A stretch of 64,000 nucleotides of DNA from Silurus meridionalis (GCF_014805685.1 NC_060892.1:15431490-15495489); one strand, 5' to 3'; shown: positions 46,365 through 59,766, numbered from the stretch's first letter. A program made the numbers and translations. Notes: generated by a model not told the origin, from the letters alone.

Positions 46365-47038
46365 AGCCTGAATGCCAAGCGTCATGTCTGGAGGAAACCA
46401 GGCACCACTCATCACTGGGCAAATGCCATCCCTACAGTGAAGCATGGTGGTGGCAGCATAATGCTGTGGGAATGTTTATCAGCGGCAGGAACTGGGAAAC
46501 TGGTCAGAATGGAGGGAAAGTTAAAAGCAGCAATGTACAGAAACATCTTTGATGAAAGCCAAAGCGCTCTGGACCTCAGACTGGGGCGAAGGTTCATCTT
46601 CCAACAGGACAACGACCCTAAGCACACAGACAGGATAACAAAGGAGTGGCTACGGGATGACTGTGAATGTCCTTGAGTGGCCCAGCCAGAGCCCGGACTT
46701 GAACCCGATTGAACATCTGTGGAGGGATCTAAAAATGGCTGTGCCCTGATGCTCCCCATCCATCATGATGGAGCTTGAGAGGTTCTGCTAAGAAGAATGG
46801 AAGAATCTGCCCAAAAACTCAAAAAGATTTTATGTAATTGGTGTCAAAGGTGCTTTAACAAAGTATTGAGCAAAGGCGGTGAATACTTATGTACATGATT
46901 TTCTTTTATACATTTGCAAAAATTTCAAAAAAACATTTTTCACTTTGTCATTATGGGGTATTGTCTGTAGAATTGGAAGAAAAAATGGATTTAATCTATC
47001 TTGGAATAAGGGTGAACACTTTTCGAATGCACTGTATA
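46365..47038 (+). mobile_element. 5'-truncated Tc1-like transposon
   Basis: The carboxyl half of a transposase is followed by one terminal repeat (about 46870-47038) ending gaacacttttcgaatgcact-gtata. No matching left repeat is present. Confidence 0.75.
46380..46790 (+). pseudogene. Tc1-like transposase fragment
   Basis: The plus-strand open frame at 46437-46676 carries GGSIMLWECLSAAGTGKLVR and FQQDNDPKHTDR (second catalytic D). A frameshift near 46670 precedes [20 protein letters not shown] (third catalytic residue), which ends at a TGA. Upstream, the frame with HVWRKPGTTHHW is the segment before the core; the first catalytic D and the DNA-binding half are missing. Confidence 0.8.
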
Positions 47039-47099
47039 TAAAATAGAGATATACATAATTATATCACTCTTGTCATAAACAGAAAGTTCAGCGGTGTAC

Positions 47100-48140
47100 A
47101 GACACACACGTTTTTCCGATGCTTCTGAAGGTACAAAATTAATGAGCGTGAGTCTGTTATCTACAAAACCGTCATCTCTTATTTCACAGTGGTGCTCTTT
47201 AGGATGTGTGCAGGCTCAAGGCTGCCTGCAGTGCTCCGGGCATCAGCCTCGCATGTACAAATGACAGAGGTCGTCCTTTTGCTTCGATGTGAAATCGAAA
47301 TGATAATGAATCTGTGTTAAAAATTCTTTTGAGACCTACATGGAGGCTATGCGAAAAGGCGAAAATGGGGCGAGGGGGTTGGCGTGAGGTCTTGGAGCTT
47401 AGTGATGAGCAAAAAAAAGAATGTGGTGAAGCGTGGGTGGGGGGTGCTGGGGGGGGTCGTTGCTGGGATTAGGTTGGGACATCAAAATGAAAATCCACCC
47501 ACCACCAAACCATATCTGTTAATGCCTTGACATCGAGACATGGGTTATTTGCCACAAAAAGGCACTCTGCTTCTATGAGGTCATTCCAAATCAAGCCAAC
47601 GGGTGCTGTTTGGGGAATTACCGACTATAGTCCGCCCGTGTATGGGTGTGTGGGTGGGGCTATGGAGGGGTAGATGGCGTAGTTGTCGGAAATTAAGAAA
47701 ATAATCAAATAAATCCTCTAGTGGACTGTTAATGAATGTATGTGGCATGGGAGCACTTAGAGAGACAATCAGGTGGTGGGGATTAGCTAAAATTGGGATA
47801 GCCGCACACCCGACCTTTTAATGGCGCTGCGCTATCCGATAGCCGTCCGCTGTTCAGTGCTTCTCCCTGTTTAAATCCATTCCCAGCAAAGCCTTTTACA
47901 CGGGCTTATTACGGTGCCTCTCCAGCCTGATTCACCCTGCCATTATTCAGAGGCGAGCTTATTCAGGGGGATAACCGACGCTCAGATGCCGGCCACTCAA
48001 AGCCAAAGCCGAATAATAAATTTCGGAACCATTTTACCCGCGCTTCAATGGCCACGCTTTAGCTAAAGAGGCTTGGTTGTTCCAAGTTCCACGATAAGAG
48101 AGCTTTAAAGATCAGCAAGGTCTCCTGATTTCCGTGGTTT
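47100..48140. promoter_or_regulatory. Candidate conserved non-coding cluster
   Basis: This kilobase has no repeats. Distinct blocks at 47160-47340, 47500-47640 and 47700-48100 contain words typical of developmental enhancers (gccattattcagaggcgag, gggttatttgccac, aaaattaatgagcgtgag). The G-rich stretch at 47435-47467 separates two blocks. No exon signals seen. Conservation is inferred from texture only. Confidence 0.4.
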
Positions 48141-49276
48141 ATTAGGTGCACACAATCAAAAAGTAGTATGACAACTTGACTTCTAAAACGTCATAATCGA
48201 AGGCAAATCTTGCTTTTTCCGGATCCTTTCCTGCGTCACTTTCTGACAAAAGTATGCTTTAAGTAGCACGGGAAAAGAAATTGCTGATGGCGGACTTTCA
48301 TTTATTCACATGACCCGATGTACTTACTGCCTATTCCCTCTACACATGGACACTTATGTATTTTCCAATTATACTGCAATATAATCACATTACACTTTTA
48401 TAATAGGGCGCTGATTCACTTACGCATCAGAAACTCCGCACAGGATGAGCATGCAATGCGCTGACGTGTAATACAAAAAAAAAAAATTGGAATGTGTACA
48501 TCTTCCAACTTTCATTTCATTAGCTATTCTATGAATTTCCAATTAGGCAGAGGACAAAGAGGAGCTGAGTGTTCAGGGCTTTCATTATCAGACATGAGTA
48601 GCTCCTAGCTCAGGTATTCCAGAGCTTTGGGCCACGGTGGAGACAAAACCAGCAAAACCACAACTCCAGTCCTTAGTGCTCCATGTTCTAACAAGCTTCA
48701 AGGAAGAAGGCAATAATGGGGATAAAAACTAAGAAGCCTATCTTTAAGAGAGGTCTAAGTCCTATCTTTCAGAGCGCAACACATTTCCATTTTTGAGAAA
48801 CAAACCCAGAATTATTTCCGACTCGATCAAAATGTTTGTATGATTTTTAAGAAGCATACGAAAACACATTATATGCGCATCCCAGGGGTCCGGTATTCCT
48901 CTTCCCTTCTGAACTTATTAGCATCTCATCTCTCGCTGCCTTCTGGCCAGACTGCATCACTGGCAACAATATCTCCTCTGGGCGGATATTTTTTACTGAA
49001 GCTGCCCACATGTATAATATTTTTCCAAAGATTACAAAATGTGCTCGGGGAAAGAAAGAAAGAAAAAAAAAAAAAAAAAAAAACCTGACCCCACCTTTAA
49101 CTTTGTGTTGTTCGAGAGCCATGGCATTGAGTAACACAACTGATAGGATCGAAATAAACGCTTAATTTATTTCATGCTACGAGTCAAACTGAGCATGACT
49201 TTCGGTGTCATCCAAATACGTCCAATCATGTACGCTAGGTCATGCTGAAAAGATGGACAAGCTGTGAGAAGATAGA

Positions 49277-49278
<2 letters not shown>
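48141..49278. other. Unique sequence, nothing certain
   Basis: Contains an A-run (49061-49083). The block at 48590-48780 (ggtattccagagctttgggc) may be part of an unidentified repeat. No gene. Confidence 0.35.

Positions 49279-49335
<57 letters not shown>
49279..49335. repeat. (GA)n microsatellite
   Basis: About 28 GA units. Confidence 0.97.
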
Positions 49336-49340
<5 letters not shown>

Positions 49341-49389
49341 CTGGAGAGAAAGAAAGCCGCTGGTATGGAAGGAGAAGGCAGTCCGTTGG

Positions 49390-49560
49390 AATGATATACA
49401 GCACCGGCCACGTGCATGAGCTGTCCATTAGTTATGGGGTCCCTGTAATGCTCAGGCTCAAGTACATTATTTTCGAATGCATCAGTCAGCTTTTTGCAGC
49501 TCAGATAAATTCTAATGCCCCCGATCTGTAATGCATACTCTCTCACTGCTGCTATAATAT
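49390..49560. promoter_or_regulatory. Candidate conserved non-coding element
   Basis: tgtccattagttatggggtc, ctgtaatgctcaggctcaag and gataaattctaatgcccccg are dense TAAT-type homeodomain words in varied, repeat-free sequence. The frame through the GA tract on the minus strand is an artefact. Confidence 0.4.
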
Positions 49561-49767
49561 GCTCTAGGTTAGGAGGGCAGGCCGAAAGAAGGGGGAGGGG
49601 GAGGTGGGGGGACGTAATTTATTTTTCACTGCGGCCAGTATTCCTCCCATTAGCTTCAAACGCGAGATAAGTTATAGCTTTTAACGAGCACCTTCAGCTG
49701 CCCGAGCGCGCCGTGCACCATGTGCCAAGTCCAACGCGAAGAAACAGGGAGGGAGTGATGTAAGGAA

Positions 49768-49776
49768 GAGAGAGAA

Positions 49777-49813
<37 letters not shown>
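49768..49813. repeat. (GA)n microsatellite
   Basis: About 22 GA units with one early interruption. Confidence 0.95.
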
Positions 49814-49816
<3 letters not shown>

Positions 49817-51221
49817 GGAGGGCATGGATGATCCCGGAGAGCGCCTCCTGAGTGAAGCCTGGCACGAGTATGGCTGGACTACAGCGACTGCACATCATTA
49901 CACACCCACACCCTTCTGCGTATCGAGACCGTTCTCCTCTTCGGTGCATGCGTACTGAAGATTCCGGAGAGTTTGTGAGGAAAAAAACTGGACTAGAAGG
50001 TTTTGTAGCCCGCACGCTAAAGGTGACTCGAGGTCGTAGGCGGTAACTCTTTCTCTTTAGCGGAACGGTGAGATTTAATCCGAGAGCTCCACCTTTACCC
50101 GTCAGATGTTGGGAAGAACTTCCTGTCCTGTGTGTTGTATATGTGCCTGCACTCCTCATCAGTATAACCACTACCTGTTTTATTTTTTTTTATTGCTTTT
50201 TGGACAGACTAAAGATGACCGTGCATTTAGGCTAATGATTCGACAAAATCTGACTCGCCGTGCTCTCCCCCACGAGGCATAAAGCGTTTCTGTCAGCGAT
50301 AACTGTTGCTTTCGATCGAGCCGTGTTTTATTGATAAGTGACTAATCAGCTGTGCATTTTTATAAGCCATTCGTTTTGCTTGTTGTGGCTTTAAATAAGT
50401 ACAATCGATAACCTCTTTAGTAGGCTAGCATCATCTAGGAAGATAGAGTCCAGACTCATAGCTAAAGGCATCTATCACACACTAATTAAGCCTTTCAGTT
50501 AAACCACCATCAGCTTTAGTGCATTTTTTTCCATTTCAGATCACGCTCCCCAAGACATCAATCAAAGATTAGCTATGATTATAAATGATTATTATTTTCT
50601 GGAGAAGAGGATGAATTCCCGAGTGCTCCAGTGTTAGTGACTTACATCTTGTGCATTGTTTTGTTTTATTTTTTTCTCTTGAAACTGCATGTGAAGGTTC
50701 AAGTTGGCCTTCAGGCTAAAAGCAGGATCCTGAATAAACTGGGCTCAAAAGTCTAATCCAGATAAATCCTACAGACACCTCTCCATAATTTAAAGGCTTC
50801 TGATTGGCTACATGTAATCTGGTGTAAAATATTTATCTCTTTGCTCAGGTGTTGTTGGCACACTTCCCTGATTAATGGTCTAACAGGTTCTCCCATAACT
50901 TGGGGATCATGTGTAAAGTGGAATGATTATTAAGACTTTGGGTCACGTTTAGCTGGTTAAATATTAGGAAAAAGTGAAACAGACTCAATGGTAGTATTTG
51001 TCTGAGTATTGGTTGCTTTGTCAATTTGGATTAACCAAACTCATTTAACAGGTTTACAATCTGTTTTCCTGAAATACAACATTTTCAACATTTGAATTTG
51101 CTATGACCTTGGTGTTGTTAGGATCAATTCTAAAAACTAAACAGTTCATTTGCTGGCTAACCGTAATACCTATATTTAAATCCTACAAACATGCAATCAT
51201 CTGTTCTTGAGATACTTTGAT
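49814..51221. other. Low-repeat flank, candidate conserved part 50230-50620
   Basis: The block at 50280-50400 (gaccgtgcatttaggctaat, then tgataagtgactaatcagct nearby) has enhancer-like texture. No gene. Confidence 0.3.
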
Positions 51222-52035
51222 GGACAAAAAGATTCAGGGACACCTGACTTTCCCAGATATATGTGGCTCTTTCCCAAACTGTTATGGCAAAGCTGAAGGC
51301 AAACAATTATACAGGAGGTCATTGGCTGCAGTAGAATGACATTTTCTTATTATTTGAACTAGGAAATCTAAAGATCATAACTTATTACCATTGTATATAT
51401 ACCCGTATTCTGTTTATAATAATAGCAATATATTATGTTCACCGTTCACATCCTTCTGTAAATCTCTGTGTATAGTAATAGGCATCTGTATATCATGTTC
51501 ACAGTACATATATATTGAACTGTATACTATATTCATAGTACATATACATCTTTAAATTACTGTTTATAGTCCTATATTCCATTCTATTTAACCTATATAA
51601 ATCATGTAGAAACTGTATATCCTGCATTTGCTGATATTGTACTCTGGTTAGACCCAAACTGCATTTCGTTGCCTTGTACTTGTACATGTGTAATGACAAT
51701 AAAGTTGAATCTAATCTAATCTAAACTAAACTAAACCTGTTCCAGCATGAGTTTGCCTATTCACACAAAGCAAACTCCATGAAGATCTCCTGCTATAGAG
51801 CTCCTGTACAACCTCGACCCTATTAAACACCTTTGTGATGAATTGGAGCGCTGACTGCACCCCACCTTTGTGTCAGAATGAGCACAAGTCTCTATACGCA
51901 TCTACAACATCTTCCCAGAAGGGTGGAGGAAATGATAAGAGTAAATTAGGACTAAATGTGGAATGCGATGCTCAAAAAGCACATACCATAATTATGACCG
52001 GGTGTCTGCAAACTTTTGGCTATATAGTATATATC
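51222..52035. repeat. Tc1-derived non-autonomous repeat, nearly full
   Basis: The left end tggacaaaaagattcaggga (51222) and the right end gggtgtctgcaaacttttgg (about 52015) are imperfect inverted repeats of the family also seen at 720-3070 and 20765-22735. The interior has ctgttccagcatgagtttgc and gatgaattggagcgctgact. An AT-rich insert of about 350 bp (51365-51730) interrupts it; the insert ends with a run of 'atctaatctaaactaaac'. Confidence 0.6.
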
Positions 52036-52227
52036 ATGCTATTAAGAATCTCAGACGGCGGACCTTGTAAAACCTTAGCGACAAATTTGTGTACACAAAT
52101 CTTCAACAAGTGCATACAAAAGTCATACAATTTACCATAAAGGAATAAATAGATAGCTAGATAACCATACTCTATAAATAAACTAGCTGTGTTCTTTATC
52201 TCGGACTGAGCTTACAAAAAAAAAAAA

Positions 52228-52590
52228 TCACCTGCAACCGAAAACATTTCTATTCACTGCCTGAGTCGGATCATTCGGCAGACCCAAAACACACGGCAGG
52301 TTTGATTCACTTCCTGTAGCTGTAAACTGTTTTCTCACTTTCTTGGATGACAAGAATGACCTGGCTGAGACGTTCAGACCAGCGTGTCTCAATTCCATAA
52401 ACAGTTTTAGCCGCAAATCAGATTTTTTGACTTTGGGTTGATCCTCTGCCTCAGATTCCTGCTGACAGGACTGGAACCCAACATGGTTCTCTGCTGTAGC
52501 AACATCAAGGTCAATGAGCTGTACAAAGTGGCACACAATTGGCTGTTAGATTACCGCATGAATGCTCCGGTGTTCCCAATAAAGTTGATG
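52228..52590. other. Open, coding-like block of undecided strand
   Basis: On the minus strand a 102-codon frame (52228-52536) has ordinary protein composition (for example LRLKLFMELRHAGLNVSARS). On the plus strand a block at 52455-52590 has a good acceptor (atcctctgcctcag) and donor GTGAGT. It encodes FLLTGLEPNMVLCCSNIKVN, then ELYKVAHNWLLDYRMNAPVF. The two overlap, so at most one is likely coding. I recognise neither. It could be a single exon of another gene, a pseudogene fragment or chance. Confidence 0.35.
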
Positions 52591-53520
52591 GTGAGTGTAT
52601 CGCCTGTAATCACTTCTACTGTTTACTTCACCAGTCGCTAATTGTTGGGGTTGTGCAACGACGCAATATAACAACAGAGTCATTATGAACTAGGTCACAA
52701 CCTGAACATTCTAATACGAATGCTGCATTCCACTAAAACTATGACTAAGAAAACCACAGAAATCATTCCCTTGACTTGGAAATCCTACAAAGAAATCTAG
52801 GGAAATTACAGAATATATAATTGACTTATTCAGACTGCAGCTCTGTACTCTGGTGAATATTTAACTGAGTACAATTGATACCATCCTGAAAAGAAAAGGC
52901 AGCATTCGAGCAGACCTCAAATATAAAGTGCTTTCACTGATATAACATGACGTTACGTACTTACCTTTATCTGTTTATTGCAATTATAAATATTATTAAT
53001 GATAATAATGGATGAAAATGACGATTTTGTTAGATTTATTACTGTGTCGATATTATTCAATCTGTACTGGTGTTATTTCTTCATTCATCAATAATTATCT
53101 ACTATTTTTCATGTCCGATTTTGTCAAAATTATTATTTATTTATCTATTATCGATCCCCCCCCTTATTCCCAACATTCTCAGAAGCTCTTTGCTGTTCAA
53201 AGCCGTATTTTATTCGCGTTGGTGATAAATACAGTTAGCTGGAAAATTACGCACAATTTATTTAATTGAGAGCAATTTTTGTAAATGACGATGAAATTGT
53301 CCCCCATCGCTCTTTCTTCTTGAAGCAGGTGCTAGCCCCCAGTACTGCAGCAGCTCTTGTGTTCAGCTGTAGCCATGTCATGCTGTAATTACCTTCTTTT
53401 TTTTACTTCTTGCTCAGACAGAGAAAGTTTTGTAAGCTGCTACAGGAAGTCACCTTGACAAGTCTCCATCCTCTGAGTGTGCTGCTGCAAAACCCCACAA
53501 AAGAGGAAATGAATTTATAT
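52591..53520. other. Unique sequence, nothing recognised
   Basis: No gene or familiar repeat. AT-rich with a short C run at 53155-53162. Confidence 0.4.
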
Positions 53521-53526
53521 TTTATT

Positions 53527-53905
<379 letters not shown>

Positions 53906-53909
53906 TGTA

Positions 53910-53913
<4 letters not shown>

Positions 53914-54002
<89 letters not shown>

Positions 54003-54013
54003 CAGTATATTCA

Positions 54014-54073
<60 letters not shown>
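53914..54073. repeat. (TA)n-(GA)n-(ATCT)n compound microsatellite
   Basis: TA units to 53950, GA units to 54000, then about 15 ATCT units (54014-54073). Confidence 0.97.
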
Positions 54074-54464
54074 AATAATAATTATTAGGAATATTAATAT
54101 TATTATTATTTTGTGCCTAAAAACAGTGTTTAAAGGATGAGCACAGAGTGATTGTGAGTGAGTAAGTGAGTGGAAGAGAGGGGCAGTAGCCCATCACTGT
54201 TCAGGCTTCAGGGATAAAGCACATGATAAGTGGACCAGCCCAGGACGAGTAAACAAATCAATCATGTGTGATAAGTGCTTGAGCTTTATCAGGGCTGGCC
54301 AAAGCGTGCCACACCGCCTCGCCAAGCCGAGCCTGGAATACTAACAGCAAGCAGAGCGGCGATGCGGCTCTCATGGTGAAGCCACGAATATATACCTTTA
54401 CCTTCAACTTGCTTGTTGAAACAAACTTTGTTCAGGTGTCACAAAACATTACTACACACTGTAT
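54074..54464. other. Unique sequence
   Basis: The block 54180-54360 is varied (gggctggccaaagcgtgcca) and may be conserved. No gene. Confidence 0.3.
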
Positions 54465-54655
54465 GCCAAAATGATACAGACACCCGACCATCACATACAT
54501 TTGTGGTTCTTTCTATGTTGCAATAAAGCAGCATAAGTAGGAATTGTTTAGAATGCTGTAGCAGCCAGACCTATTCCAGCATGATAGTGTCCCTGTGCAA
54601 AAGCGAGCTCCATAAACACCTTTTGGGATGAAGTGAAACCTCGACTTTTACACCC
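54465..54655. repeat. Tc1-derived repeat fragment
   Basis: atgccaaaatgatacagaca, cccgaccatcacatacattt, then tattccagcatgatagtgtc and ttttgggatgaagtg, match one end and part of the interior of the non-autonomous family at 51222-52035. Confidence 0.6.
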
Positions 54656-55377
54656 AAAACCAAAAAAAACAACCAAAAAAAACAACGTCAGCTCCTGATC
54701 TCACTAATGTTTAATATAAATCTAATCCAGGAATCAGATTAAATCAATGAAGATTTGGCCAGTGAGTAATGACAGTGAGGGCCTGGAGTTGGGCTACAGA
54801 CTGTGTGGGGTTTCATGAAGTTCTTTGATTTCCCCTAACCTTCAAGTGCTTCTAGGTGTGAATGAGCAAAAAAGGGCAAAGACGTTGACCCTAAAAGTTA
54901 AAAAGTTTTTCGTAAATAATGTAAGTAGAAATGATAGAGAGATTAAAAAGCGATAAAAAAAACTTATTCTACGTCGTATTACATTCATTTTTTATTTTGA
55001 ATGAATGCTGCAGTTCCTGCCTCCACTGATGATGATCTCTTTAAATCCAAAATAGTAAAAATGCTAATTTTTCTATCCATCTGATATTTTCAGATGATTA
55101 AACTGTTTTTCTGTGATATTTTAGATCTGGGAAAAATCAATATCACTTAAGTCTGGGATACATAGCGCCCTGATATGGACTGGTGTACCTGGATCAACAT
55201 CGACTCATTCTTGACCAAGATAAAATGCTTAAAGAAGATAAACCAATGAATGAATTTCAAATCAAACAGTACAAGCACCAGGTCCAATCAGAGTGTTTCG
55301 GTAATATTTCAACAGACTGACATAACACGATTTCGTGTGTAACTTTCCTGTGTGTATTTTATAAAATAATAATTAAG

Positions 55378-55419
<42 letters not shown>

Positions 55420-56399
55420 GCAATAATATTTGCTTTAGAATGCTATTGACTCCTCCCCTTTCTTTTTTGGTGTCCAAAAAGTCATAAAAAAAAAAAAAGG
55501 GAAAAAAAAGGAAACACTCATTTAAATGATTTTTAAAACAGAGGTCATCAGGTGCCAACCTACGGTCTGGATGCAGATGCAAAGAATCAAACAATCTAAA
55601 AATCTTTCTGAAAAAAACAAACAAAAAAAAAAACCCAGAGGAAAAAAAACAAAAAACAAAGTTCAGCAACTCCACTGTACCACTGATGCAACTTGATGTT
55701 AATATGTCGAGCATTTATGTAAAGAAAACTAATGACTTAAGAAAGTCATGCTAGGTAATTATCAAGATTTTAGATTTTTTTGATGCTTGAACCTTACTGC
55801 GTTTCGTAGAAAAATGCTGTGCTAGTGCTTTTTGTCACTTTTTATTTTATTATTGATCATTTCCTATGGACTGTTTTGATAAGATAAATCTGAGTGAGAA
55901 TAATAATGAAAGCAATTAGACAATAAAAGCGTCATTTTAAAGTTTCGAAAATATCAAAATCTCTCACTAATCAAACTAAGAAAAGCATCAATAATAGTAG
56001 ACAAAGACAAAGACAAAATAAGTTCAACCTTAAATACAATTAATACAAGTTATTTATACAGTGCTATTGACTAAGTGCACCACACATAAGAGCTATAATG
56101 TTGATTTGTGTGGTTTGCTTGTGAGATAAACATCATTATTTTAATGCAGAGACGCAATGCTGTTAGTGCTAATAAAACTCAATAACAAATCCACTAAAGT
56201 ACACGAGAGAATAACCTCAGGCTTGGTTGGGTTTTTTATTTTTATTTTATTGTTGAAGAACTGTTTAAGAGGTTGAGGTTCAATCTGATCAAAAGGCAAC
56301 ATTTTCTTCGCATGTCGATGAATGCCTGGGTATGTTTTTCTTTTTTCAATCCGCTGGTGATTAAATTTGCATTTCTCCATTACTTTACACTATTAACAC
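54656..56399. other. AT-rich sequence, nothing recognised
   Basis: Contains a (TAA)n tract (55377-55420) and many A runs. No gene or familiar transposon. Confidence 0.4.
55377..55420. repeat. (TAA)n microsatellite
   Basis: About 14 TAA/ATA units. Confidence 0.95.
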
Positions 56400-56409
56400 C
56401 TTGAGGAAA

Positions 56410-56640
56410 GGATTTTCAAAGGCTTAAAACAGATCCCGATTGACTACCAATATCAAGTGGACAGGAATCCGTGCAAAATGGCGAGTTAATTAAAATGAAC
56501 CGCCTGAATCACTACCGGAACTCATCACACGGCTTATGTGCTCACAGCGTACATGTACACCCATTTTAATTAACGCTGTGAACTCTAATCATTGCTATTA
56601 TGTACTATTGAATGGAAATAAATGCCAGGATGATTCTAGT
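56410..56640. promoter_or_regulatory. Candidate conserved element with nested inverted repeats
   Basis: GTTAATTAAAATG (56485-56497) is exactly inverted as CATTTTAATTAAC (56572-56584). CACAGCGT (56543-56550) is exactly inverted as ACGCTGTG (56583-56590). The unit includes the palindrome acatgtac-like sequence and homeodomain TAAT/TTAATTA words. It is repeat-free and enhancer-like. Confidence 0.45.
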
Positions 56641-57410
56641 GAGAAGAAAAAAATAAATAAATAAATAAACCTCAAAGATCGATGTTCCTGCCTTCAATTC
56701 ACAACATGACATGTTTTTGAGTAAAGACATTGTGATTGAATTGATCCGGAATCTGAAGTATACGTTTTAATGACTTGTTCACTCTTTCTCCATTTTAGAA
56801 TGATCACTTTTAGGATATTGTGCTATTCATATAATAAAAATACTCTCGTATGAAGTAGGCGGAATATAAGGTTTTTGAAGGCGTGATGCGTTTTATTGGA
56901 TCTTTATTGGATTTTGGATCAAAAGCCCAATTTTCTGAGTTTTTTTTGTTGTTGTTGTTTGTTCAGAAGCAACTTACACACTTCATCCTCTTTATACCGC
57001 TGCACTTCTTATCTCTTGAACAATCGGCACACACAAAGAAATGAAGATTAAAAGAGTGCTGTAGGGGAAATGAAATGATTCGAAATGTATGTATATATTC
57101 AATAGAGATTGTTTCAGTCAGGGATTAACACATGAGCAAAAACGTTCACTAAAAACAAAACAAACATTCACTTAATGTAATAAAAATAAACAGAATCACT
57201 GTAAGAAACTTTACTCTGCTAATTTTTCCATTTTACAGGATTTTTCCAAATATGTATAATCAACACTGAAACATTCCCATAATACAGTAAAATTCCCAAA
57301 CTGAGTCTGTTACAGTAGAGATGTTGGAGAGCTTTTGAAAGATAGTTGACCAAAAAAGGGAAGTTTATAATGAATTTATAGTCTTGCTCAAGGCTGGAAA
57401 GAGAATGGCG
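56641..57410. other. AT-rich sequence, nothing recognised
   Basis: No gene or familiar mobile element. Confidence 0.4.
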
Positions 57411-57545
57411 GTATAAAGGTTAGGCGTCTGGGTTACTGATCAGAAGTCGTGGGGTTCGAGGCCCAGCACTACCATGTTGCCCTTGAGTAACGCCCTTCGC
57501 CCCCTCTGCTCAAGGGACTCATTGCTGACTCTGCACTCTGAACAC
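57411..57545 (+). repeat. tRNA-derived SINE, truncated
   Basis: A tRNA-like head with a B-box-like ggggttcgaggcccagc, then ttgcccttgagtaacgccct and ctgctcaagggactcattgc. Related to the SINE at 57683-57872. Confidence 0.65.
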
Positions 57546-57682
57546 AACTTGCCACCAAACTGAAATATGCAAAGAAAAAAGTGTGTTCGATGTGCTATAA
57601 TGTGTATCTGACGTAATAAGACCTCCTATTCTTTTTATTTGTACCCTATCCTTCCAGTAAGATCAGATAAATTCTTGCAGAA

Positions 57683-57872
57683 GGTGGTAGCTAAGTAGTT
57701 ACGGCATTGGACTTTAGATCTAAAGGTTCCTGAATTCAAATCCCAGCCGCTCAACGCAGCCACTACTGTGCCCTTGAGGAAGGCCCTAACCCCACAGCTG
57801 CTTAGTTGTATGAATGAGATACATGTATATCATGCCGTATAAGGGCATCTGCCAAATCCCCTAAAATAAAAT
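57683..57872 (+). repeat. tRNA-derived SINE
   Basis: ggtagctaagtagttacggc (A-box-like), ttcctgaattcaaatcccag (B-box-like), then cccttgaggaaggccctaac and ataagggcatctgccaaatc. This is a typical teleost tRNA-derived SINE. It lies 140 bp from another copy. Confidence 0.75.
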
Positions 57873-59766
57873 GCTAGAATGCTTTTTGTAATGAATGGTA
57901 TTAGCTGTGATTAAAGAGATTCGGCTCAGTCCAGGCTGAATGGTTCCTAATAAAAGATTTTAAAAAACTTTGTATATTGGTTAAATTGAATTTCCTTGTC
58001 CATCTTTATGCATGTTCCATTGTTGACCATGTACACAACTGGGGAAGTGCACTCTTATAACCTCCTGTGTCACGATTTTCTTGCTTACTTGTGCTGCAGT
58101 GACCCGTTTAGGGGAAAAATGTACTTCTATAGTCTTCCTAAAGACAGGATTATAATCATTATTATTCAAATGTTTTATGTAAATTCAACACACACACAGA
58201 ACCAGCATGTGCACATTCAGAGCCTGATACACTCATGTGACCATTAACATGGAGAAAAAAAACCTTTATGGTGTTTGGACCATTTACATTTTTAAAGAAT
58301 ATGTCTATTTTTTTTCATAATTCATTTTCACCAATTGTTTTTGTTAATATATTTGTCCTGATTTTTGTCCAGCATTATAAACATTGTCTAGTAAAAAAAA
58401 AAAATAGATTCCTTGGAAATATTCCTCAATCCCACGTTTAGTGAAGCTCAACATATTTTGATGTTGAAAAATCAATTACCCGATATTACTATTATTAAAT
58501 AATTATTATTCCATGCTACACATGACTCAGTAGAAGTGTTGTTATGGTTACAATGTGTGGGTCACATGATCCTCAGCAGGAAATGTATCACAGGCAGTGC
58601 ATAAAGAAATATATATATTATTCATGTAATAAATAAAGAAAGTGTTACAGAAGCTCAACACTGCACATTTAGAAACAAAGTTGAGTGCTTTGGAAAGTTG
58701 GTGTCTGATTCTGGCCAGTATTTAAATTAGGCATATTCTATTTACTATGTAACTGGTACCGACAAAAAAAAAAAAAAAAAATATTTCCATTTGTAGGATT
58801 GTAAAAAACTCAATGTAATTAAAAAAAATATTTTTGTCATTTGACTGTTTCTCAGAAATCCTGGGCTAGTTGTCACGTGTTTAGTTGACCATCAGAATGC
58901 TTTAAATTGCATGTAATTGCTAAAAAAAACCACAAAAAAAAACTGTAAACTTGATTTATTTTACATGGATTTTCTCTGTTTAGTAACCCTTATTGGTCTT
59001 CTTTTTTTTTTTTTTTTGCTGAATCAAAGCAAAATATCAATGACGCAGCATTAATCCAACGCACTCACCTTCTTTTATCGTGTATCGTAATCATTTTCCC
59101 ACCTCGAAACTTAATTTGCAATCTAAAGAAAAAAATAAAAAACCCTGTTGAGGTATTTTAAGGTTTTAATCTTCTTTTCTCCGATGTAATAGAGTTAAGG
59201 ACACTTAGTTCTCTTTGGTTTGTCATTAACACCATGGCATAAAATAAATAAAGAAATGAATAAAGAAATAAAAAGAGAAAATGATACACAAACACATAAT
59301 AAATGGCTTAATGAACCCAAACGCACACCAACATCGTCGAACAAAGTCATAGCGATGTTCTGAATGCAACTGGAGTGTAGATTTTCACAACAAAAAAAGG
59401 GAAAAAAATTGCGTCAAGGACGTTGCTTTGGTACAAAAAAAATGACTGAATGCAATTAATTACACAACACATAATTTCCATTCGAAACGCTGTCCAGAAA
59501 ATCAAGGCTGCAATCTTTACAAACATTCGCCGCGAAATCGTCGCTACGCAAATGAGGAGCACAACATGTGGATAATTAAGATGATGGCTGAACGATGAGA
59601 TAATTATGGATATTTTTTTTTAAATGATGCTTCAAATGACTCGGTGGCGACACAAATGAATCCTCAATAAAAAAAAATGTAAAAAAAAAGAAAATTAGGC
59701 AGATGTGAGATAATGACATCGGCTCTGCGATTAAAAGGACATTTCAGCAAGAAAGATGAAGCTGTC
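57873..59766. other. AT-rich sequence, nothing certain
   Basis: Several poly-A runs. The block at 59330-59570 is more varied and could be conserved. No gene. Confidence 0.35.
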
